DNA of 41,732 nucleotides from Parachlamydiaceae bacterium (lineage in GTDB: Bacteria > Chlamydiota > Chlamydiia > Chlamydiales > Parachlamydiaceae), in assembly GCA_013813265.1 (NCBI GenBank), contig JACCRY010000045.1, forward strand, positions 1 to 41,732, read 5' to 3'. A model generated the notes under the pieces. The model saw only the letters and a program-made list of their open reading frames with translations, did no database searches and was not told the DNA's origin. A program made the position numbers and the translations under genes. Positions 18,270-28,399 of this stretch are shown here, in pieces; the first letter of the stretch is position 1, and each line of letters begins with the position of its first letter.

Positions 18270-18914
18270 TTAGATATCATCATCAGAGTCGCTGAGAGCA
18301 GTATAGGGTACTGGTTCGTGCCGTTGTCGTATCCCATTCTTAAATATCAACAGTTTTACGTCACCATTACAGTACGTTTCAGTGGCTTCGCCTTCTGGTT
18401 TGCCATCTTTAAATTTAAATTTTAGTACGTTGCCATTGCTGGATGTGCGAGTCGCTTCGCCCTCTGCTATTCCATGAATATATGTAAACTTTATTTCGGT
18501 GCCATTGCAGTATCTTTCAGTCCCTTTGCCATGTTCATTGTTGTTTGTAACGTCTAACTCAAGTTTTGATTTTTTGTTTTCTGAGCTCTCACTAATTGCA
18601 TCAGTTCGCTTTTGCTTTAAGCTAATCGACTGAGGTTTTGAAACACGATTTTGCTGTAGAGGAATGCTCTGTGTTTGTGCATAGTTATAGCAATTAAAAT
18701 TGGCTTAGATAAGGTTCTGTGTTCCATTGTAAGGCTGGGCTTGAAATTGATAAACTCCTTGATAGGGTATTGGCTAATAGGCAGGGAAATTGGCAAATTG
18801 AATATTCGAACCCACATTCATTTGAGTGTCGAGGCTATTGTTTTGATTTGTCAAATTTTGTTGAAGATCTTGGGGTAGTGGTCGAGGATAACAAGTATTG
18901 TTATACGGAAGCAT
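18270..18914 (-). pseudogene. MORN-repeat-like protein pseudogene
   Basis: From the ATG at 18914 (AAAGGAAT upstream as ribosome binding site) to the TAA at 18270, a single frame gives a 214-codon protein interrupted by two in-frame stops: a TAG near 18774 and a TAA near 18711. Coding sense continues across both, with no frameshift needed. The first 110 residues are rich in Gln, Asn, Tyr and Pro (MLPYNNTCYPRPLPQDLQQN). The C-terminal part has three units of about 23 residues, such as EGEATRTSSNGNVLKFKFKD and EGEATETYCNGDVKLLIFKN, resembling MORN repeats, then an acidic end SDSDDDI. MORN repeats bind membranes or proteins, and such proteins are common in amoeba-associated chlamydiae. The original role is unknown. 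Confidence 0.8.
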
Positions 18915-19546
18915 AAAAATTCCTTTGTAAATAATAATTTGTATTTTTAAGGAGAGCTTGATTTTTATAATCAAACTTTCTTTCTCGGTAAATAGCCGCC
19001 ATTGAAATAATTGTTAGCTAAATATTTCGAATGATACCGTGTTAAAGGCTTGCACCCGAAAACGAACCCTACAACCTGCCTAGGGATACAAGCATGAGGA
19101 TGCCAGAACAAATTATATAGAATGATAAAGAAATAGAATTTATGATTTACAATACTAGAAGTTCAGGATTTTATCGGGCACGGGCACGGCACGAAAATTT
19201 AGCTTTTCGAATAGTTGTTTTGATTTCATGTTCCCTTCCATGTTAGACCCTGACATTTGCCGCGGATGACTTTAAAAGTATTTATGGAAGCAAATATCAG
19301 AATATCAGGCTCGACACCAATGGCTCATCTTCACGGCTAACGTCTCTTAGGTCCCTTCTCATCGCTCTAGTCTGACAGAAACCCTCACATTATATTGTAA
19401 ACACGCATCAAGTTTATTTCTTGACTTTTTTCTTGATTACTCTTGACATTTAATCTGAATATGATAGCATATAGAAAGTCGCCTTGTAAAAACATTCGCC
19501 TATCTGTTTTAGACCAGTTACGCGCTCATATAGACAAGAAAAAATC
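18915..19546. other. Intergenic region before infA
   Basis: These 632 bases show no gene on either strand. A short GGGCACGGGCACGGCACG run (about 19176) breaks the AT-rich background. The last 100 bases probably hold the promoter of infA. Confidence 0.6.
19443..19470 (+). promoter_or_regulatory. Possible infA promoter
   Basis: A perfect TTGACA (19443-19448) is followed after 16 bases by TAGCAT; the stronger-looking TATGAT lies too close at 11 bases. It is 77 bases before the infA start. The assignment of the -10 is uncertain. Confidence 0.35.
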
Positions 19547-19765
19547 ATGGTCAAAGAAGATACAATTAAACTCGAAGGGGTCGTGGAAGAGCTATTGCCT
19601 AACATGACATTTAGGGTGGCATTGCAAAATGGAATGCAAGTAAATGCCCATCTTTGCGGTAAAATGCGCATGAAAAATATTCGCGTTCTTGTAGGGGATA
19701 ATGTGACAGTTGAAATGTCACCTTATGACTTATCAAAAGCGCGTATTACTTTCAGGCAAAGATAA
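19547..19765 (+). CDS. infA: Translation initiation factor IF-1
   Basis: This 72-residue protein is the usual length of IF-1, which binds the ribosomal A site during initiation with IF-2 and IF-3. It is a single S1/OB-fold domain: [20 protein letters not shown] at the start, then the glycine-Lys-Met-Arg turn [14 protein letters not shown] and the C-terminal ARITFRQR, all typical of the family. It is immediately followed by tRNA-Thr and tuf, as in other chlamydiae, where this set leads into the ribosomal and RNA polymerase block. Confidence 0.97.
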   Translation: MVKEDTIKLEGVVEELLPNMTFRVALQNGMQVNAHLCGKMRMKNIRVLVGDNVTVEMSPYDLSKARITFRQR

Positions 19766-19799
19766 CTCAAAGAAAAAAACAAATAGTTCAATTTAGGAC

Positions 19800-19828
19800 T
19801 TGCTGTTATTTGGCAAACGATCTATGCT
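19800..19828 (+). promoter_or_regulatory. Possible promoter for tRNA-Thr and tuf
   Basis: TTGCTG, 17 bases, TATGCT, 56 bases before the tRNA. The match to consensus is moderate, and co-transcription with infA is possible instead. Confidence 0.35.
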
Positions 19829-19883
19829 GATGTGTTCTCTGCCTTTGTCGGTTGGGATACATTGACCTGTCGGCCTAGAGTAG

Positions 19884-19955
19884 GCCCAGATAGCTCAGTG
19901 GTAGAGCACTTGCATGGTAAGCAAGCGGTCGTAGGTTCAATTCCTATTCTGGGCA
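19884..19955 (+). tRNA. tRNA-Thr (anticodon GGT)
   Basis: The cloverleaf is complete: acceptor GCCCAGA pairs with TCTGGGC, the D arm is GCTC/GAGC, and the anticodon stem CTTGC/GCAAG holds loop ATGGTAA (anticodon GGT). The T arm contains GGTTCAATTCC. The discriminator base is A; the CCA end is not encoded. It sits between infA and tuf, the usual chlamydial position. Confidence 0.96.
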
Positions 19956-20005
19956 GAAAAAAAGAGAAAAAACCAAAAAGTAGTGGACTCAACTGAGGAA
20001 ATAAA

Positions 20006-21196
20006 ATGGCAAAAGAAACTTTTAAGCGGGAAAAACCGCACGTTAATATTGGAACCATCGGCCACGTTGACCATGGAAAAACGACGCTGACAGCTGCGAT
20101 CACTAAAGTGCTTGCTGCTAAAAGTGGTGGAAAATACAAATTCAAGGGTGTTGATGCAATCGATAATACTCCTGAAGAAAAAGCACGTGGTATCACCATC
20201 AACTCCACTCACGTCGAGTATGAAACTGAATCCCGTCACTATGCTCACGTAGATTGCCCAGGTCACGCCGATTACGTTAAAAACATGATTACAGGCGCTG
20301 CACAGATGGACGGAGCAATCCTCGTCGTCGCAGCAACAGACGGTGCTATGCCTCAAACTCGTGAACACATTCTTCTTGCTCGTCAAGTTGGTGTTCCAGC
20401 AATCGTTGTTTATTTGAACAAGTGCGATATGCTAGGTGAAGCTGACCAAGATCTTCTTGATCTAGTCGAAATGGAAATGCAAGAACTTCTTGAAAAGCAA
20501 GGCTATCACGATGTGCCCATCATTCGCGGATCTGCTCTGAAATCACTTGAAGGGGATGCAAAATGGGTTGATTCGATTGATAAATTGATGTCAACAGTTG
20601 ATGAAAAAATTCCTACTCCAGCTCGTGAAGTTGACAAGCCTTTCCTCCTTCCTATTGAAGATGTATTCTCTATCTCTGGTCGTGGAACTGTTGCAACAGG
20701 TCGTGTTGAGCAAGGTATTGTTCGCATTAACGATAAAATCCAATTAGTCGGTCTAGGACCAACTCGCGATACAACTGCTACAGGTCTCGAGATGTTCAAT
20801 AAGCTTCTTGACGAAGCACGTGCCGGTGAGAACGTGGGAATTCTACTACGTGGTATCGATAAGAAAGATATTAAGCGCGGTATGATTCTTGCTGCTCCAG
20901 GAACATGCACACCACACACAATCTTTAAAGGACCGGTTTACGTTCTAACTAAAGAAGAAGGTGGACGTCATAAGCCATTCTTTACAGGCTACAGACCACA
21001 GATTTACATTCGTACTACAGACGTTACAGGAACAGTTAAACTTCCTGATGATGTTGAAATGGTAATGCCTGGTGATAACGTTGAAATTACAGTAGAACTT
21101 ATTTCTCCTGTAGCGATCGAGAAAGGAATGCGTTTTGCTATCCGTGAAGGCGGACGCACAATCGGTTCCGGATCGGTTTCAGAAGTTATTAAATAG
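20006..21196 (+). CDS. tuf: Elongation factor Tu
   Basis: EF-Tu carries aminoacyl-tRNA to the ribosome in a GTP-dependent way. The 396 residues contain all GTPase motifs: G1 GHVDHGKT (residues 19-26), the switch region [15 protein letters not shown]3 [12 protein letters not shown], and G4 NKCD. Domains 2 and 3 follow, with [20 protein letters not shown] and the C-terminal [21 protein letters not shown] ribosome binding site GAGGAAATAAA precedes the ATG. It is the only tuf in the window. Codon use is less AT-rich than that of the accessory genes, as expected for a highly expressed gene. Confidence 0.98.
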   Translation: MAKETFKREKPHVNIGTIGHVDHGKTTLTAAITKVLAAKSGGKYKFKGVDAIDNTPEEKARGITINSTHVEYETESRHYAHVDCPGHADYVKNMITGAAQMDGAILVVAATDGAMPQTREHILLARQVGVPAIVVYLNKCDMLGEADQDLLDLVEMEMQELLEKQGYHDVPIIRGSALKSLEGDAKWVDSIDKLMSTVDEKIPTPAREVDKPFLLPIEDVFSISGRGTVATGRVEQGIVRINDKIQLVGLGPTRDTTATGLEMFNKLLDEARAGENVGILLRGIDKKDIKRGMILAAPGTCTPHTIFKGPVYVLTKEEGGRHKPFFTGYRPQIYIRTTDVTGTVKLPDDVEMVMPGDNVEITVELISPVAIEKGMRFAIREGGRTIGSGSVSEVIK

Positions 21197-21223
21197 GCCT
21201 TTTGCTGAATTTAGTACTGGAAT

Positions 21224-21261
21224 TTTTAATAACCCAGAGGGTAACCTCTGGGTTATTAAAA
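21224..21261 (+). terminator. Hairpin after tuf
   Basis: TTTAATAACCCAGAGG and CCTCTGGGTTATTAAA form a 16-17-bp perfect stem with loop GTAA, 28 bases after the tuf stop. There is no long T run after it, so it may be a weak terminator, an RNA-processing site or an mRNA stabiliser that separates tuf from tRNA-Trp and secE. Confidence 0.7.
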
Positions 21262-21319
21262 TAATAAGATTTGAACAGCTGCAACGAAAATGGATTTTGT
21301 GAGTAAAACGCCTATTTAG

Positions 21320-21392
21320 GGGTGAGTAGCTCAGCTGGTAGAGCAGTGGTCTCCAAAGCCGAAGGTCGGGGGTTCGAATCCCTCCTCACTCG
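21320..21392 (+). tRNA. tRNA-Trp (anticodon CCA)
   Basis: Acceptor GGGTGAG pairs with CTCACTC (one G-U), the D arm is GCTC/GAGC, the anticodon loop is CTCCAAA (anticodon CCA), and the T arm contains GGTTCGAATCC. The discriminator is G, as needed for tryptophan. The anticodon stem has two G-U pairs and one mismatch at its base. CCA is not encoded. It lies between tuf and secE, as in other chlamydiae. Confidence 0.94.
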
Positions 21393-21469
21393 TAGTCGTT
21401 TAACTGTTCACAGTCCATTTTTTTGCAGGGTCTCTTTTACGATCCAAGAGTTGTTAAAGGCGGTATAAC

Positions 21470-21736
21470 ATGTCAGTGGAAGCGAGATTTATGGAAGCAA
21501 AAAAAACAGTACCACTTGAAAGTACAGTCAAAAAGTGGTCGCTATTTGATTTTGTGGGTAATGTCAAGGAAGAATTTAGAACAATTACTTGGACGAATCC
21601 GGAAGAGCTCCAGCTATATACAAAATTGGTCGTTGGTGCAACTTTTGCTTTTGGTCTTGGTATTTATTTTATCGATCTTGCAATCCAAGGTAGTTTGCAT
21701 CTTATCGGGATCCTATTTAATTTTATTTTTGGTTAA
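21470..21736 (+). CDS. secE: Preprotein translocase subunit SecE
   Basis: SecE is the small essential clamp of the SecYEG channel in the inner membrane. At 88 residues it is a short, single-helix form, as in most non-enterobacterial species. The conserved amphipathic segment FVGNVKEEFRTITWTNPEEL (about 26-45) is followed by one membrane helix, LVVGATFAFGLGIYFIDLAI. The gene ends 17 bases before the chosen nusG start, and the two are normally co-transcribed. Confidence 0.95.
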   Translation: MSVEARFMEAKKTVPLESTVKKWSLFDFVGNVKEEFRTITWTNPEELQLYTKLVVGATFAFGLGIYFIDLAIQGSLHLIGILFNFIFG

Positions 21737-21753
21737 GGATGAGCGGAGAAGCA

Positions 21754-22302
21754 ATGCATAAATGGTATGTTGTTCAAGTCGTGCCAACTCACGAAAAAAA
21801 AGTTAAAAGGTCCATAGAAGAACAGCTTGAACTTAAAGGTATAGGGGATCTTATTGAACAGGTCCTTTTGCCAATAGAAAATGTTTCGGAAATGAAGCGT
21901 GGGAAACAAATAGTTGTTGAAAAGCGTCTTTGGCCAGGATATCTTTTGGTCAAAATGGAACTGACAGATGACTCTTGGCTATATGTTAAACAAACAGCCG
22001 GAGTTCTCGAATTTCTTGGAGGAGCAGCCCCAACACCGCTCTCTGATAGAGAAGTCGATGAGATTTTACGCGATCTTGCAGATAAAAAAGAAAAGGTCAC
22101 ACAGAAGCATAAGTTTGCCGTTGGAGATCATGTTAAGATCATTGAAGGCGTATTTGTTAATTTTGTGGGTACAGTTACAGAAGTCTTCCATGACAAAGGT
22201 CGCTTAAGTGTTCTTGTATCAATATTTGGTCGTGATACACGTGTCGATGATCTTGAGTTTACTCAGGTTGAAGAGATTACAGAAGAGGCCGGAGCTGTAT
22301 AG
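21754..22302 (+). CDS. nusG: Transcription termination/antitermination protein NusG
   Basis: NusG binds RNA polymerase and links it to Rho or to the ribosome. From the ATG at 21754 (MHKWYVVQVVPTHEKKVKRS) it is 182 residues, the usual length; GGAG lies 5-8 bases before. An upstream in-frame ATG at 21739 lacks a usable ribosome binding site. The N-terminal NGN domain contains WPGYLLVKMELTDDSWLYVK and AGVLEFLGG. The C-terminal KOW domain contains VGDHVKIIEGVFVNFVGTVT and ends with RVDDLEFTQVEEI. It lies directly upstream of the L11 operon. Confidence 0.97.
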   Translation: MHKWYVVQVVPTHEKKVKRSIEEQLELKGIGDLIEQVLLPIENVSEMKRGKQIVVEKRLWPGYLLVKMELTDDSWLYVKQTAGVLEFLGGAAPTPLSDREVDEILRDLADKKEKVTQKHKFAVGDHVKIIEGVFVNFVGTVTEVFHDKGRLSVLVSIFGRDTRVDDLEFTQVEEITEEAGAV

Positions 22303-22311
22303 ATTTTGTCC

Positions 22312-22345
22312 CCCTTTACTCATACCCCGCAGTATAGATAAAGGG
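22312..22345 (+). promoter_or_regulatory. Two-step hairpin in the rplK leader
   Basis: CCCTTTA pairs with TAAAGGG (7 bp), then a symmetric 3x3 internal loop, then ATAC pairs with GTAT around loop CCCGCA. It sits in the 72-base gap between nusG and rplK. In many bacteria L1 represses its own operon by binding a leader structure upstream of rplK. This hairpin is a candidate for that site, but I could not match it to the L1-binding consensus; it could also be a weak attenuator. Confidence 0.4.
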
Positions 22346-22374
22346 TTGAATAGTTTACTAGTTTTTGAGGAAAC

Positions 22375-22806
22375 ATGGCGAAAAAGAAAATTGTAAAGAT
22401 CATCAAGCTACAGATCCCTGCAGGGAAAGCAAACCCAGCTCCACCTATCGGTCCAGCATTGGGTGGTGCAGGCGTTAATATTATGGCTTTCTGTAAAGAA
22501 TTTAATGCGCGCACTCAAGCTCTGATGGGAGATATCCTTCCAGTTGTAATTACGGTTTATGCAGATAAATCCATTACATTTGAGTGCAAACAGCCTCCGG
22601 TAGCGGAGATGCTGAAAAAGGCACTAACCATTCCAAAAGGATCTGCTGTTCCTAACCGCGATAAAGTGGCTAAAATTACTCGAAGTCAAGCAAGAACAAT
22701 TGCACAGAATAAAATGCAAGATATGAATGCTGATGAGCTAGAGGCTGCAACTAATTGTGTACTCGGGACTGCACGTTCAATGGGTATTGAACTCGTTAAT
22801 GAGTAA
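22375..22806 (+). CDS. rplK: 50S ribosomal protein L11
   Basis: L11 binds 23S rRNA at the GTPase-associated centre and helps factor binding. The 143 residues match the usual length. The N-terminal signature [20 protein letters not shown] and [16 protein letters not shown] are characteristic, and the C-terminal rRNA-binding domain includes [20 protein letters not shown]. It is the first of four ribosomal genes, 12 bases before rplA. Confidence 0.98.
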   Translation: MAKKKIVKIIKLQIPAGKANPAPPIGPALGGAGVNIMAFCKEFNARTQALMGDILPVVITVYADKSITFECKQPPVAEMLKKALTIPKGSAVPNRDKVAKITRSQARTIAQNKMQDMNADELEAATNCVLGTARSMGIELVNE

Positions 22807-22818
22807 AGAGATAATTTT

Positions 22819-23517
22819 ATGGGTCGTCAAAGTAAAAGAGTTCGGGAGATAGCTAAGGGATATGACTCACAAAAGTTGTATTCTGCAAATGAAGCTATCG
22901 AAATTTTGAAGAAATCTCCTCCGGTGAAGTTTGATCAATCGGTAGAAATTTCTTTGAAAATGGGCGTTGATCCACGCAAGTCAGACCAGAATATCCGCAG
23001 CACTGTCTCCCTACCGAATGGGACAGGCAAACAGGTGCGTATTCTAGTTTTTGCCAAAGGGGATAAGGTTACTGAAGCCTTAGCCGCGGGTGCTGATTAT
23101 GCTGGCAACGAGGAGTTTCTCGAGAAGGTCACCAAAGGGTGGACAGATTTTGATGCAGTTATCGCAACACCAGAAATGATGCGCGATGTGGGTAAGCTAG
23201 GAAAAGTTCTCGGTCCCCGAGGATTGATGCCTACACCAAAAGCAGGAACTGTCACAACTGATATTGTGAAAGCAATTTCAGAACTTAAAGGTGGTAAAAT
23301 CGAGTTTAAACTTGACAAGAGCGGTGTCATTAACAGTGCCGTCGGTAAAATTTCTTTTACCTTAGAAATGCTAGAAACAAACATTCGTGCCTTTATTAAT
23401 GCTGTTCAGAAGGCTAAGCCTTCAACTGCAAAAGGGCAATATGTCAAATCATTGGTGCTCTCATCAACAATGGGCCCAGGGATTAAGCTCGATCCGCGCG
23501 ATCTCATAGTATTGTAA
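22819..23517 (+). CDS. rplA: 50S ribosomal protein L1
   Basis: L1 forms the mobile stalk near the ribosomal E site and often represses its own operon. The 232-residue length is normal. Family blocks include [39 protein letters not shown], and the signature [17 protein letters not shown], followed by [20 protein letters not shown]. It has 12 bases to rplK and 11 to rplJ, which indicates one transcript. Confidence 0.98.
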   Translation: MGRQSKRVREIAKGYDSQKLYSANEAIEILKKSPPVKFDQSVEISLKMGVDPRKSDQNIRSTVSLPNGTGKQVRILVFAKGDKVTEALAAGADYAGNEEFLEKVTKGWTDFDAVIATPEMMRDVGKLGKVLGPRGLMPTPKAGTVTTDIVKAISELKGGKIEFKLDKSGVINSAVGKISFTLEMLETNIRAFINAVQKAKPSTAKGQYVKSLVLSSTMGPGIKLDPRDLIVL

Positions 23518-23528
23518 GGAGCGTTATC

Positions 23529-24086
23529 ATGATAGAAGAAAAACAACTCCTACTAGATGAAGTTAAAGAGCAGATAAAAGCTTCTTCATCCTTTGTCATC
23601 ATGCGTTATATGGGCTTAAAAGCAAATAAAGTTGCGGAATTCCGTAGAAAAGTTGCTGGCCTTGGTGGCTCCGTTGGAGTTATGCGAAAGCGCATTTTGA
23701 TTAAAGCTGCCGAAGCTGCTGGTATCGGACTCGATTCCATCGATTTGGCTGGCCATATTGGACTTGTCTACTCTAATGGGGATCCAGCGGAAATTGCAAA
23801 ATGCGTTTTCACGTTTGGTGCAGACAACGAAAAGTGTGTTGCTATTGCGGGTGGCTATATTGATGGTCAACTTTATAAGGCAGCAGAAGTCGTAACGTTA
23901 TCACAGCTGCCAAGTAAAGATGAATTGCGAGCTCAATTCCTTAGCTTGCTCGAAGCTCCTATGGCGCAAACTCTCGCTGTTGTCGATGCTCTTTTGACAA
24001 GTGTCATTCATTGCATGGACAATAAGTGTGAAGCGGAAAATGTAGAAAATAGCACAAACTCGACCAGTGAAGAAATTCACGCTTAA
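23529..24086 (+). CDS. rplJ: 50S ribosomal protein L10
   Basis: L10 anchors the L7/L12 dimers to the large subunit. At 185 residues it is slightly longer than the E. coli protein. The N-terminal rRNA-binding domain contains FVIMRYMGLKANKVAEFRRK, and the C-terminal helix with EAPMAQTLAVVDALLTSVIH is where L7/L12 binds. The C-terminal tail after CMDN is acidic and Ser/Thr-rich. The 11-base gap to rplA leaves no room for the long L10 leader known in E. coli, so any autoregulation must differ. Confidence 0.96.
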   Translation: MIEEKQLLLDEVKEQIKASSSFVIMRYMGLKANKVAEFRRKVAGLGGSVGVMRKRILIKAAEAAGIGLDSIDLAGHIGLVYSNGDPAEIAKCVFTFGADNEKCVAIAGGYIDGQLYKAAEVVTLSQLPSKDELRAQFLSLLEAPMAQTLAVVDALLTSVIHCMDNKCEAENVENSTNSTSEEIHA

Positions 24087-24115
24087 CAGGTTTAGAAAAT
24101 TAAAGAGGTAATATT

Positions 24116-24496
24116 GTGAGTAACAAAACTGATAAACTCGTTGACGACCTTAGCCAGTTGACTGTACTGGAAATGGCTGAGTTAAAAACACTTTTAGAAG
24201 ACAAGTGGGGCGTAAAAGCTGCTGCTGCTGCTCCAGCATTTGCTGCAGCTCCTGCTGCTGCTGCTGCTTCAGAGTCAACTGAATTCCAAGTCACTCTAAC
24301 TGAAGCTCCAGCTGATAAAAAAATCGGCGTGATTAAAGCTGTACGTGAAATCACACAACTTGGCTTAAAAGAAGCTAAAGATCTTGTTGATGGAGCTCCA
24401 AAGGTTATCAAAGAATCAGCTCCTAAGGCTGAAGCTGAAGAAATCAAGAAAAAACTTGAAACTGCTGGTGCTAAGGTTACACTTAAAGGCCTGTAG
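24116..24496 (+). CDS. rplL: 50S ribosomal protein L7/L12
   Basis: This acidic stalk protein recruits translation factors; it is present as several copies per ribosome. It starts with GTG after AAAGAGGTAATATT. The 126 residues show the N-terminal dimerisation domain, an Ala-rich hinge (about residues 36-58), and the C-terminal factor-binding domain with [20 protein letters not shown] and [12 protein letters not shown]. The hinge is encoded by repeated GCT codons. A terminator follows. Confidence 0.98.
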   Translation: MSNKTDKLVDDLSQLTVLEMAELKTLLEDKWGVKAAAAAPAFAAAPAAAAASESTEFQVTLTEAPADKKIGVIKAVREITQLGLKEAKDLVDGAPKVIKESAPKAEAEEIKKKLETAGAKVTLKGL

Positions 24497-24511
24497 TTTT
24501 AGATTAAGTTT

Positions 24512-24542
24512 AAAGAGCGGCAACTAATTGCCGCTCTTTTTT
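24512..24542 (+). terminator. Terminator/attenuator between rplL and rpoB
   Basis: AAAGAGCGGCAA, loop CTAA, TTGCCGCTCTTT form a 12-bp perfect stem followed by a T run. A partial second hairpin (AAAAGAAC with GTTCTTTT, about 24550-24583) follows at once. In many bacteria an attenuator here lowers rpoBC transcription relative to the ribosomal genes; the position fits that role. Confidence 0.9.
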
Positions 24543-24625
24543 CCGTCAATAAAAGAACTTCGGGTATCGTTCCGTTCTTTTTTCTTTATTATAAATCGCC
24601 AAGCTATATCAGGGAGTCTTTCAGG

Positions 24626-27600
24626 ATGTTGAAAAGGCCGCCGCGTCGCGTAAGTTTTGTCGAAAAGAAGGAAATCATTGACCTTCCAAACCTCATTGAA
24701 ATTCAGGTTAAATCCTATAATCAATTTTTGCAAATTAACCGATTTCCCGATGAAAGGGAAAATGTAGGATTGCAAGAGGCATTTTTTGAGGTTTTTCCTA
24801 TAAAATCTTATGATGAGAAAACAATATTAGAGTTTATTTCGTATAGCCTCGGTGTGCCGAAGTATACTCCGGAGGAAAGCATCCGCCGTGGGATTACGTA
24901 CAGCGTTACTTTGAAGGTTAAATTCCGTTTAACGGACGAAACAGGGATTAAAGAAGAAGAAGTCTACATGGGAACCATCCCACTTATGACGGACAAAGGT
25001 ACATTTATTATCAACGGTGCAGAACGCGTTGTCGTTTCTCAAATGCACCGTTCTCCGGGGATTTGCTTCGAGCAAGAGCGCCATACACGCGGTAACATGA
25101 TTTACTCTTTCCGCATTATTCCTTACCGTGGAAGTTGGTTAGAAGGTGCTTTTGATATCAGCGATCTCATTCATATTTACATCGATCGTAAAAAACGACG
25201 CAGAAAGATTCTAGCGACCACATTTATTCGTGCTTTAGGTTACTCGTCAAATAGCGACATTATCGAAGAGTTTTTTACAACGCGAAAAGTAAAAATTCGC
25301 TCTGAAAAAGAATTCTTTAAAATTGTGGGGAAAATCCTCGCAGAAGATATTCGTGATGAAGAAGCGGATCTTACATTTGGTAAGGCTGGGGAAAAACTTA
25401 CAACAGCTATGCTCAAACGGATGGCTGATGCAGGGATTGACTTCATTCGCATTGCTGATGAAGCTGATGAGAATAGCCCGATCATCAAGATGTTGTTAAA
25501 AGATCCCACTGATTCTTACGAATCCGCTCTTAAAGACTTTTATCGTAAAATTCGCCCAGGTGAACCAGCAACTCTATCGAATGCTCGTTCTGCCATGATG
25601 CGTCTATTTTTTGATCCCAAGCGTTATAACTTGGGTCGTGTGGGTCGTTACAAGTTGAATTCTAAACTTGGTGTCGAAGTTAATGATGAAACTTTGCAGA
25701 TGGTTACTCTGATGCGCGAAGACGTCATTGGCGCCCTTAAGTATTTGATTCAATTGAAATCAGGTGCTGACGGATTTTCTATCGATGATATCGATCACCT
25801 TGGAAATAGACGTGTACGTTCAGTTGGAGAACTTATTCAAAATCAGTGCCGCAGTGGTCTTTCCCGTATGGAAAAGGTCATCCGCGAACGTATGAACTTA
25901 TTTGATTTCTCATCTGATACATTGACTCCTGGAAAAATTGTTTCTGCTAAAGGATTAGCTGGTGTCCTTAAAGATTTCTTTGGACGTTCACAGCTATCGC
26001 AGTTTATGGATCAGGCTAACCCGATTGCAGAGTTAACGCATAAGCGTAGACTTTCTTCTCTTGGACCAGGAGGCTTAAATCGTGATCGTGCAGGTTTTGA
26101 AGTTCGTGACGTGCATCCAAGTCATTATGGCCGTATCTGTCCGATTGAAACTCCGGAAGGACCAAACATTGGTTTGATCACTTCCTTATCTACATTTGCT
26201 AAAATCAACGAATTCGGATTTATCGAAACTCCTTACCGTATTGTTAAAGAGGGTGTTGTAACGGATGAAATTGAGTACATGACAGCTGACCGTGAAGAGC
26301 GCTGTATCATTGCTCAGGCATCTGCTAAACTCGATAAATACGGAATGTTTGAAGAAGCGACTTGCTGGGCGCGACATAAGGGTGAACCTTCTGAGATGGA
26401 AACCACGCTTATTACGCACATGGACGTTTCTCCAAAGCAGCTCGTATCGATTGTAACTGGATTGATTCCGTTCTTGGAGCATGATGATGCTAACCGGGCT
26501 CTTATGGGTTCGAATATGCAACGTCAAGGTGTTCCTCTGCTTAAACCGGAAGCTCCGCTTGTTGGAACAGGACTTGAAGCTCGTGCTGCACGAGATTCTG
26601 GAGCTGTTGTACTGGCGACTACGGATGGTATTGTAGAGTATGTTGATGGATTTAAAATTGTCATTGCTCCTAACGATAACCCAATGGAAAAGCAAACGTA
26701 TTTACTTCGAAAGTTTGTGCGCTCGAATGCCGGAACTTGCATCAATCAAGTCCCTCTTTGTGAGATGGGCGATTCGATTAAAGCCGGGGATGTCATCGCT
26801 GATGGTCCTGCTACCGATAAAGGGGAAGTTGCTCTTGGTAAGAACGTACTCGTGGCATTTATGCCTTGGTACGGTTATAACTTCGAGGATGCGATCATCA
26901 TTTCTGAGAAACTTCTCAAAAATGACTCATTTACATCGATGTATATAGAAGAATTTGAATTGACAGCGCGTGATACGAAACTTGGAAAAGAAGAAATTAC
27001 ACGTGATATTCCAAACCTTTCTGAAGAAGCTTTGGTCAATTTAAATGAAGATGGGATTATCAGGGTGGGTTCTGAGGTTAAACCGGGTGATATTCTTGTT
27101 GGGAAGATCACTCCTAAATCTGAAACTGAACTTGCTCCGGAAGAACGTCTGTTACGTGCAATATTTGGTGAGAAGGCTGAAGAAGTTAAAGATGCTTCTA
27201 TGGTTGCTCCTCCAGGTACCGAAGGTATTGTGATGGATGTTAAGGTGTTTAGTCGTCGTGATAGTCTTTCCAAAACAAGTGATGAGCTAGTTGAAGAAGC
27301 AACCCGCTTAAAAGAAATTCAACGCGACTACAAAGTCAGACAGGCAGAACTGCGTACTGAGCGTCATGAGCGTATCGGTGCTCTATTGTTGAATGAAGTT
27401 GCTCCGGCAACCATTGTTCACAGACGTACAGCTGAGGTTCTTGTTGAAGAAGGATCGATTTTTGTTCAAGAGATCATTGAAGCTCTTCAGAAAGAGAATG
27501 TTCAAGACCTTCTGATGCCTGAAAACGATCTTTATACGACTTTGAAAGAACTGCTTTATGATTATGAAGTGAAATTTCAGACGATTGAAACACAGTACAA

Positions 27601-28387
27601 AGCAGAAATGGAGCTCCTTCGTAAGGGGGATACAGATCTTGAACCAGGCATTATTCGTCAGGTCAAAGTTTATGTGGCTTCTAAGCGTAAGTTGCAAGTC
27701 GGCGATAAGATGGCTGGACGCCATGGTAACAAGGGTGTTGTTTCGAAAATTGTTCCGGAAGCGGATATGCCTTACCTCGAAGATGGAACTTCTGTTGAAG
27801 TCATCCTGAATCCTTTGGGGGTACCTTCCCGTATGAATATGGGACAGCTATTTGAAACGCATCTCGGTTTTGCAGCCAAAAGAGCCGGAATTTTTGTTCA
27901 AAGTCCTGTATTTGAAGGATTCCCTGAAGAGAAAATTTGGAGCATGATGAGGGAGCAAGGGCTTTCAGACAATGGAAAGTTCTTCCTTTATAATGGTTGC
28001 AACGGAGAGCGCTTTGACAACTCTGTTGTCGTCGGGTACATCTATTTGATGAAACTAAGTCACTTGGTCGCCGATAAAATTCACGCACGTGCTATTGGAC
28101 CTTACTCTCTTGTGACGCAACAACCTCTTGGTGGTAAAGCCCAGATGGGTGGTCAGCGTTTTGGAGAGATGGAAGTTTGGGCGGCGGAAGCTTATGGTGC
28201 TGCTTACCTTCTACAGGAACTTCTGACTGTAAAGTCTGATGATGTCGCTGGTCGTACGCGTATTTATGAGTCGATTGTCAAAGGTGAAAATATTTTGCAA
28301 AGTGGAACGCCTGAATCTTTCAATGTTTTGATTAAAGAGATGCAGAGTCTTGGATTAGATATCAGAACCGAATCGATGATCAATTAA
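24626..28387 (+). CDS. rpoB: DNA-directed RNA polymerase subunit beta
   Basis: The beta subunit forms half of the catalytic cleft of RNA polymerase. The 1,253 residues are the usual chlamydial length. Diagnostic parts are visible in order: the N-terminus [20 protein letters not shown], the fork loop and rifampicin region with [20 protein letters not shown] followed by [20 protein letters not shown], the active-site region [20 protein letters not shown], the flap, and the C-terminal clamp [20 protein letters not shown]. The rifampicin-region residues (Q-D/S-H/N-S pattern) look wild type as far as can be read. It is 12 bases upstream of rpoC, in the same operon. Confidence 0.99.
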   Translation: MLKRPPRRVSFVEKKEIIDLPNLIEIQVKSYNQFLQINRFPDERENVGLQEAFFEVFPIKSYDEKTILEFISYSLGVPKYTPEESIRRGITYSVTLKVKFRLTDETGIKEEEVYMGTIPLMTDKGTFIINGAERVVVSQMHRSPGICFEQERHTRGNMIYSFRIIPYRGSWLEGAFDISDLIHIYIDRKKRRRKILATTFIRALGYSSNSDIIEEFFTTRKVKIRSEKEFFKIVGKILAEDIRDEEADLTFGKAGEKLTTAMLKRMADAGIDFIRIADEADENSPIIKMLLKDPTDSYESALKDFYRKIRPGEPATLSNARSAMMRLFFDPKRYNLGRVGRYKLNSKLGVEVNDETLQMVTLMREDVIGALKYLIQLKSGADGFSIDDIDHLGNRRVRSVGELIQNQCRSGLSRMEKVIRERMNLFDFSSDTLTPGKIVSAKGLAGVLKDFFGRSQLSQFMDQANPIAELTHKRRLSSLGPGGLNRDRAGFEVRDVHPSHYGRICPIETPEGPNIGLITSLSTFAKINEFGFIETPYRIVKEGVVTDEIEYMTADREERCIIAQASAKLDKYGMFEEATCWARHKGEPSEMETTLITHMDVSPKQLVSIVTGLIPFLEHDDANRALMGSNMQRQGVPLLKPEAPLVGTGLEARAARDSGAVVLATTDGIVEYVDGFKIVIAPNDNPMEKQTYLLRKFVRSNAGTCINQVPLCEMGDSIKAGDVIADGPATDKGEVALGKNVLVAFMPWYGYNFEDAIIISEKLLKNDSFTSMYIEEFELTARDTKLGKEEITRDIPNLSEEALVNLNEDGIIRVGSEVKPGDILVGKITPKSETELAPEERLLRAIFGEKAEEVKDASMVAPPGTEGIVMDVKVFSRRDSLSKTSDELVEEATRLKEIQRDYKVRQAELRTERHERIGALLLNEVAPATIVHRRTAEVLVEEGSIFVQEIIEALQKENVQDLLMPENDLYTTLKELLYDYEVKFQTIETQYKAEMELLRKGDTDLEPGIIRQVKVYVASKRKLQVGDKMAGRHGNKGVVSKIVPEADMPYLEDGTSVEVILNPLGVPSRMNMGQLFETHLGFAAKRAGIFVQSPVFEGFPEEKIWSMMREQGLSDNGKFFLYNGCNGERFDNSVVVGYIYLMKLSHLVADKIHARAIGPYSLVTQQPLGGKAQMGGQRFGEMEVWAAEAYGAAYLLQELLTVKSDDVAGRTRIYESIVKGENILQSGTPESFNVLIKEMQSLGLDIRTESMIN

Positions 28388-28399
28388 TAGGAGAGATGC

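Noticed and set aside
18032-18295. 87-aa plus-strand frame
   Set aside because: It is created by reading through the 20-bp hairpin and the antisense end of the MORN-like pseudogene.
18617-18974. Several 65-67-aa frames on both strands
   Set aside because: They are shadows or pieces of the MORN-like pseudogene; only the 18914-18270 frame gives continuous protein sense.
19822-20386. Minus-strand frames across tRNA-Thr and the tuf start
   Set aside because: Antisense shadows of a tRNA and of a highly conserved gene.
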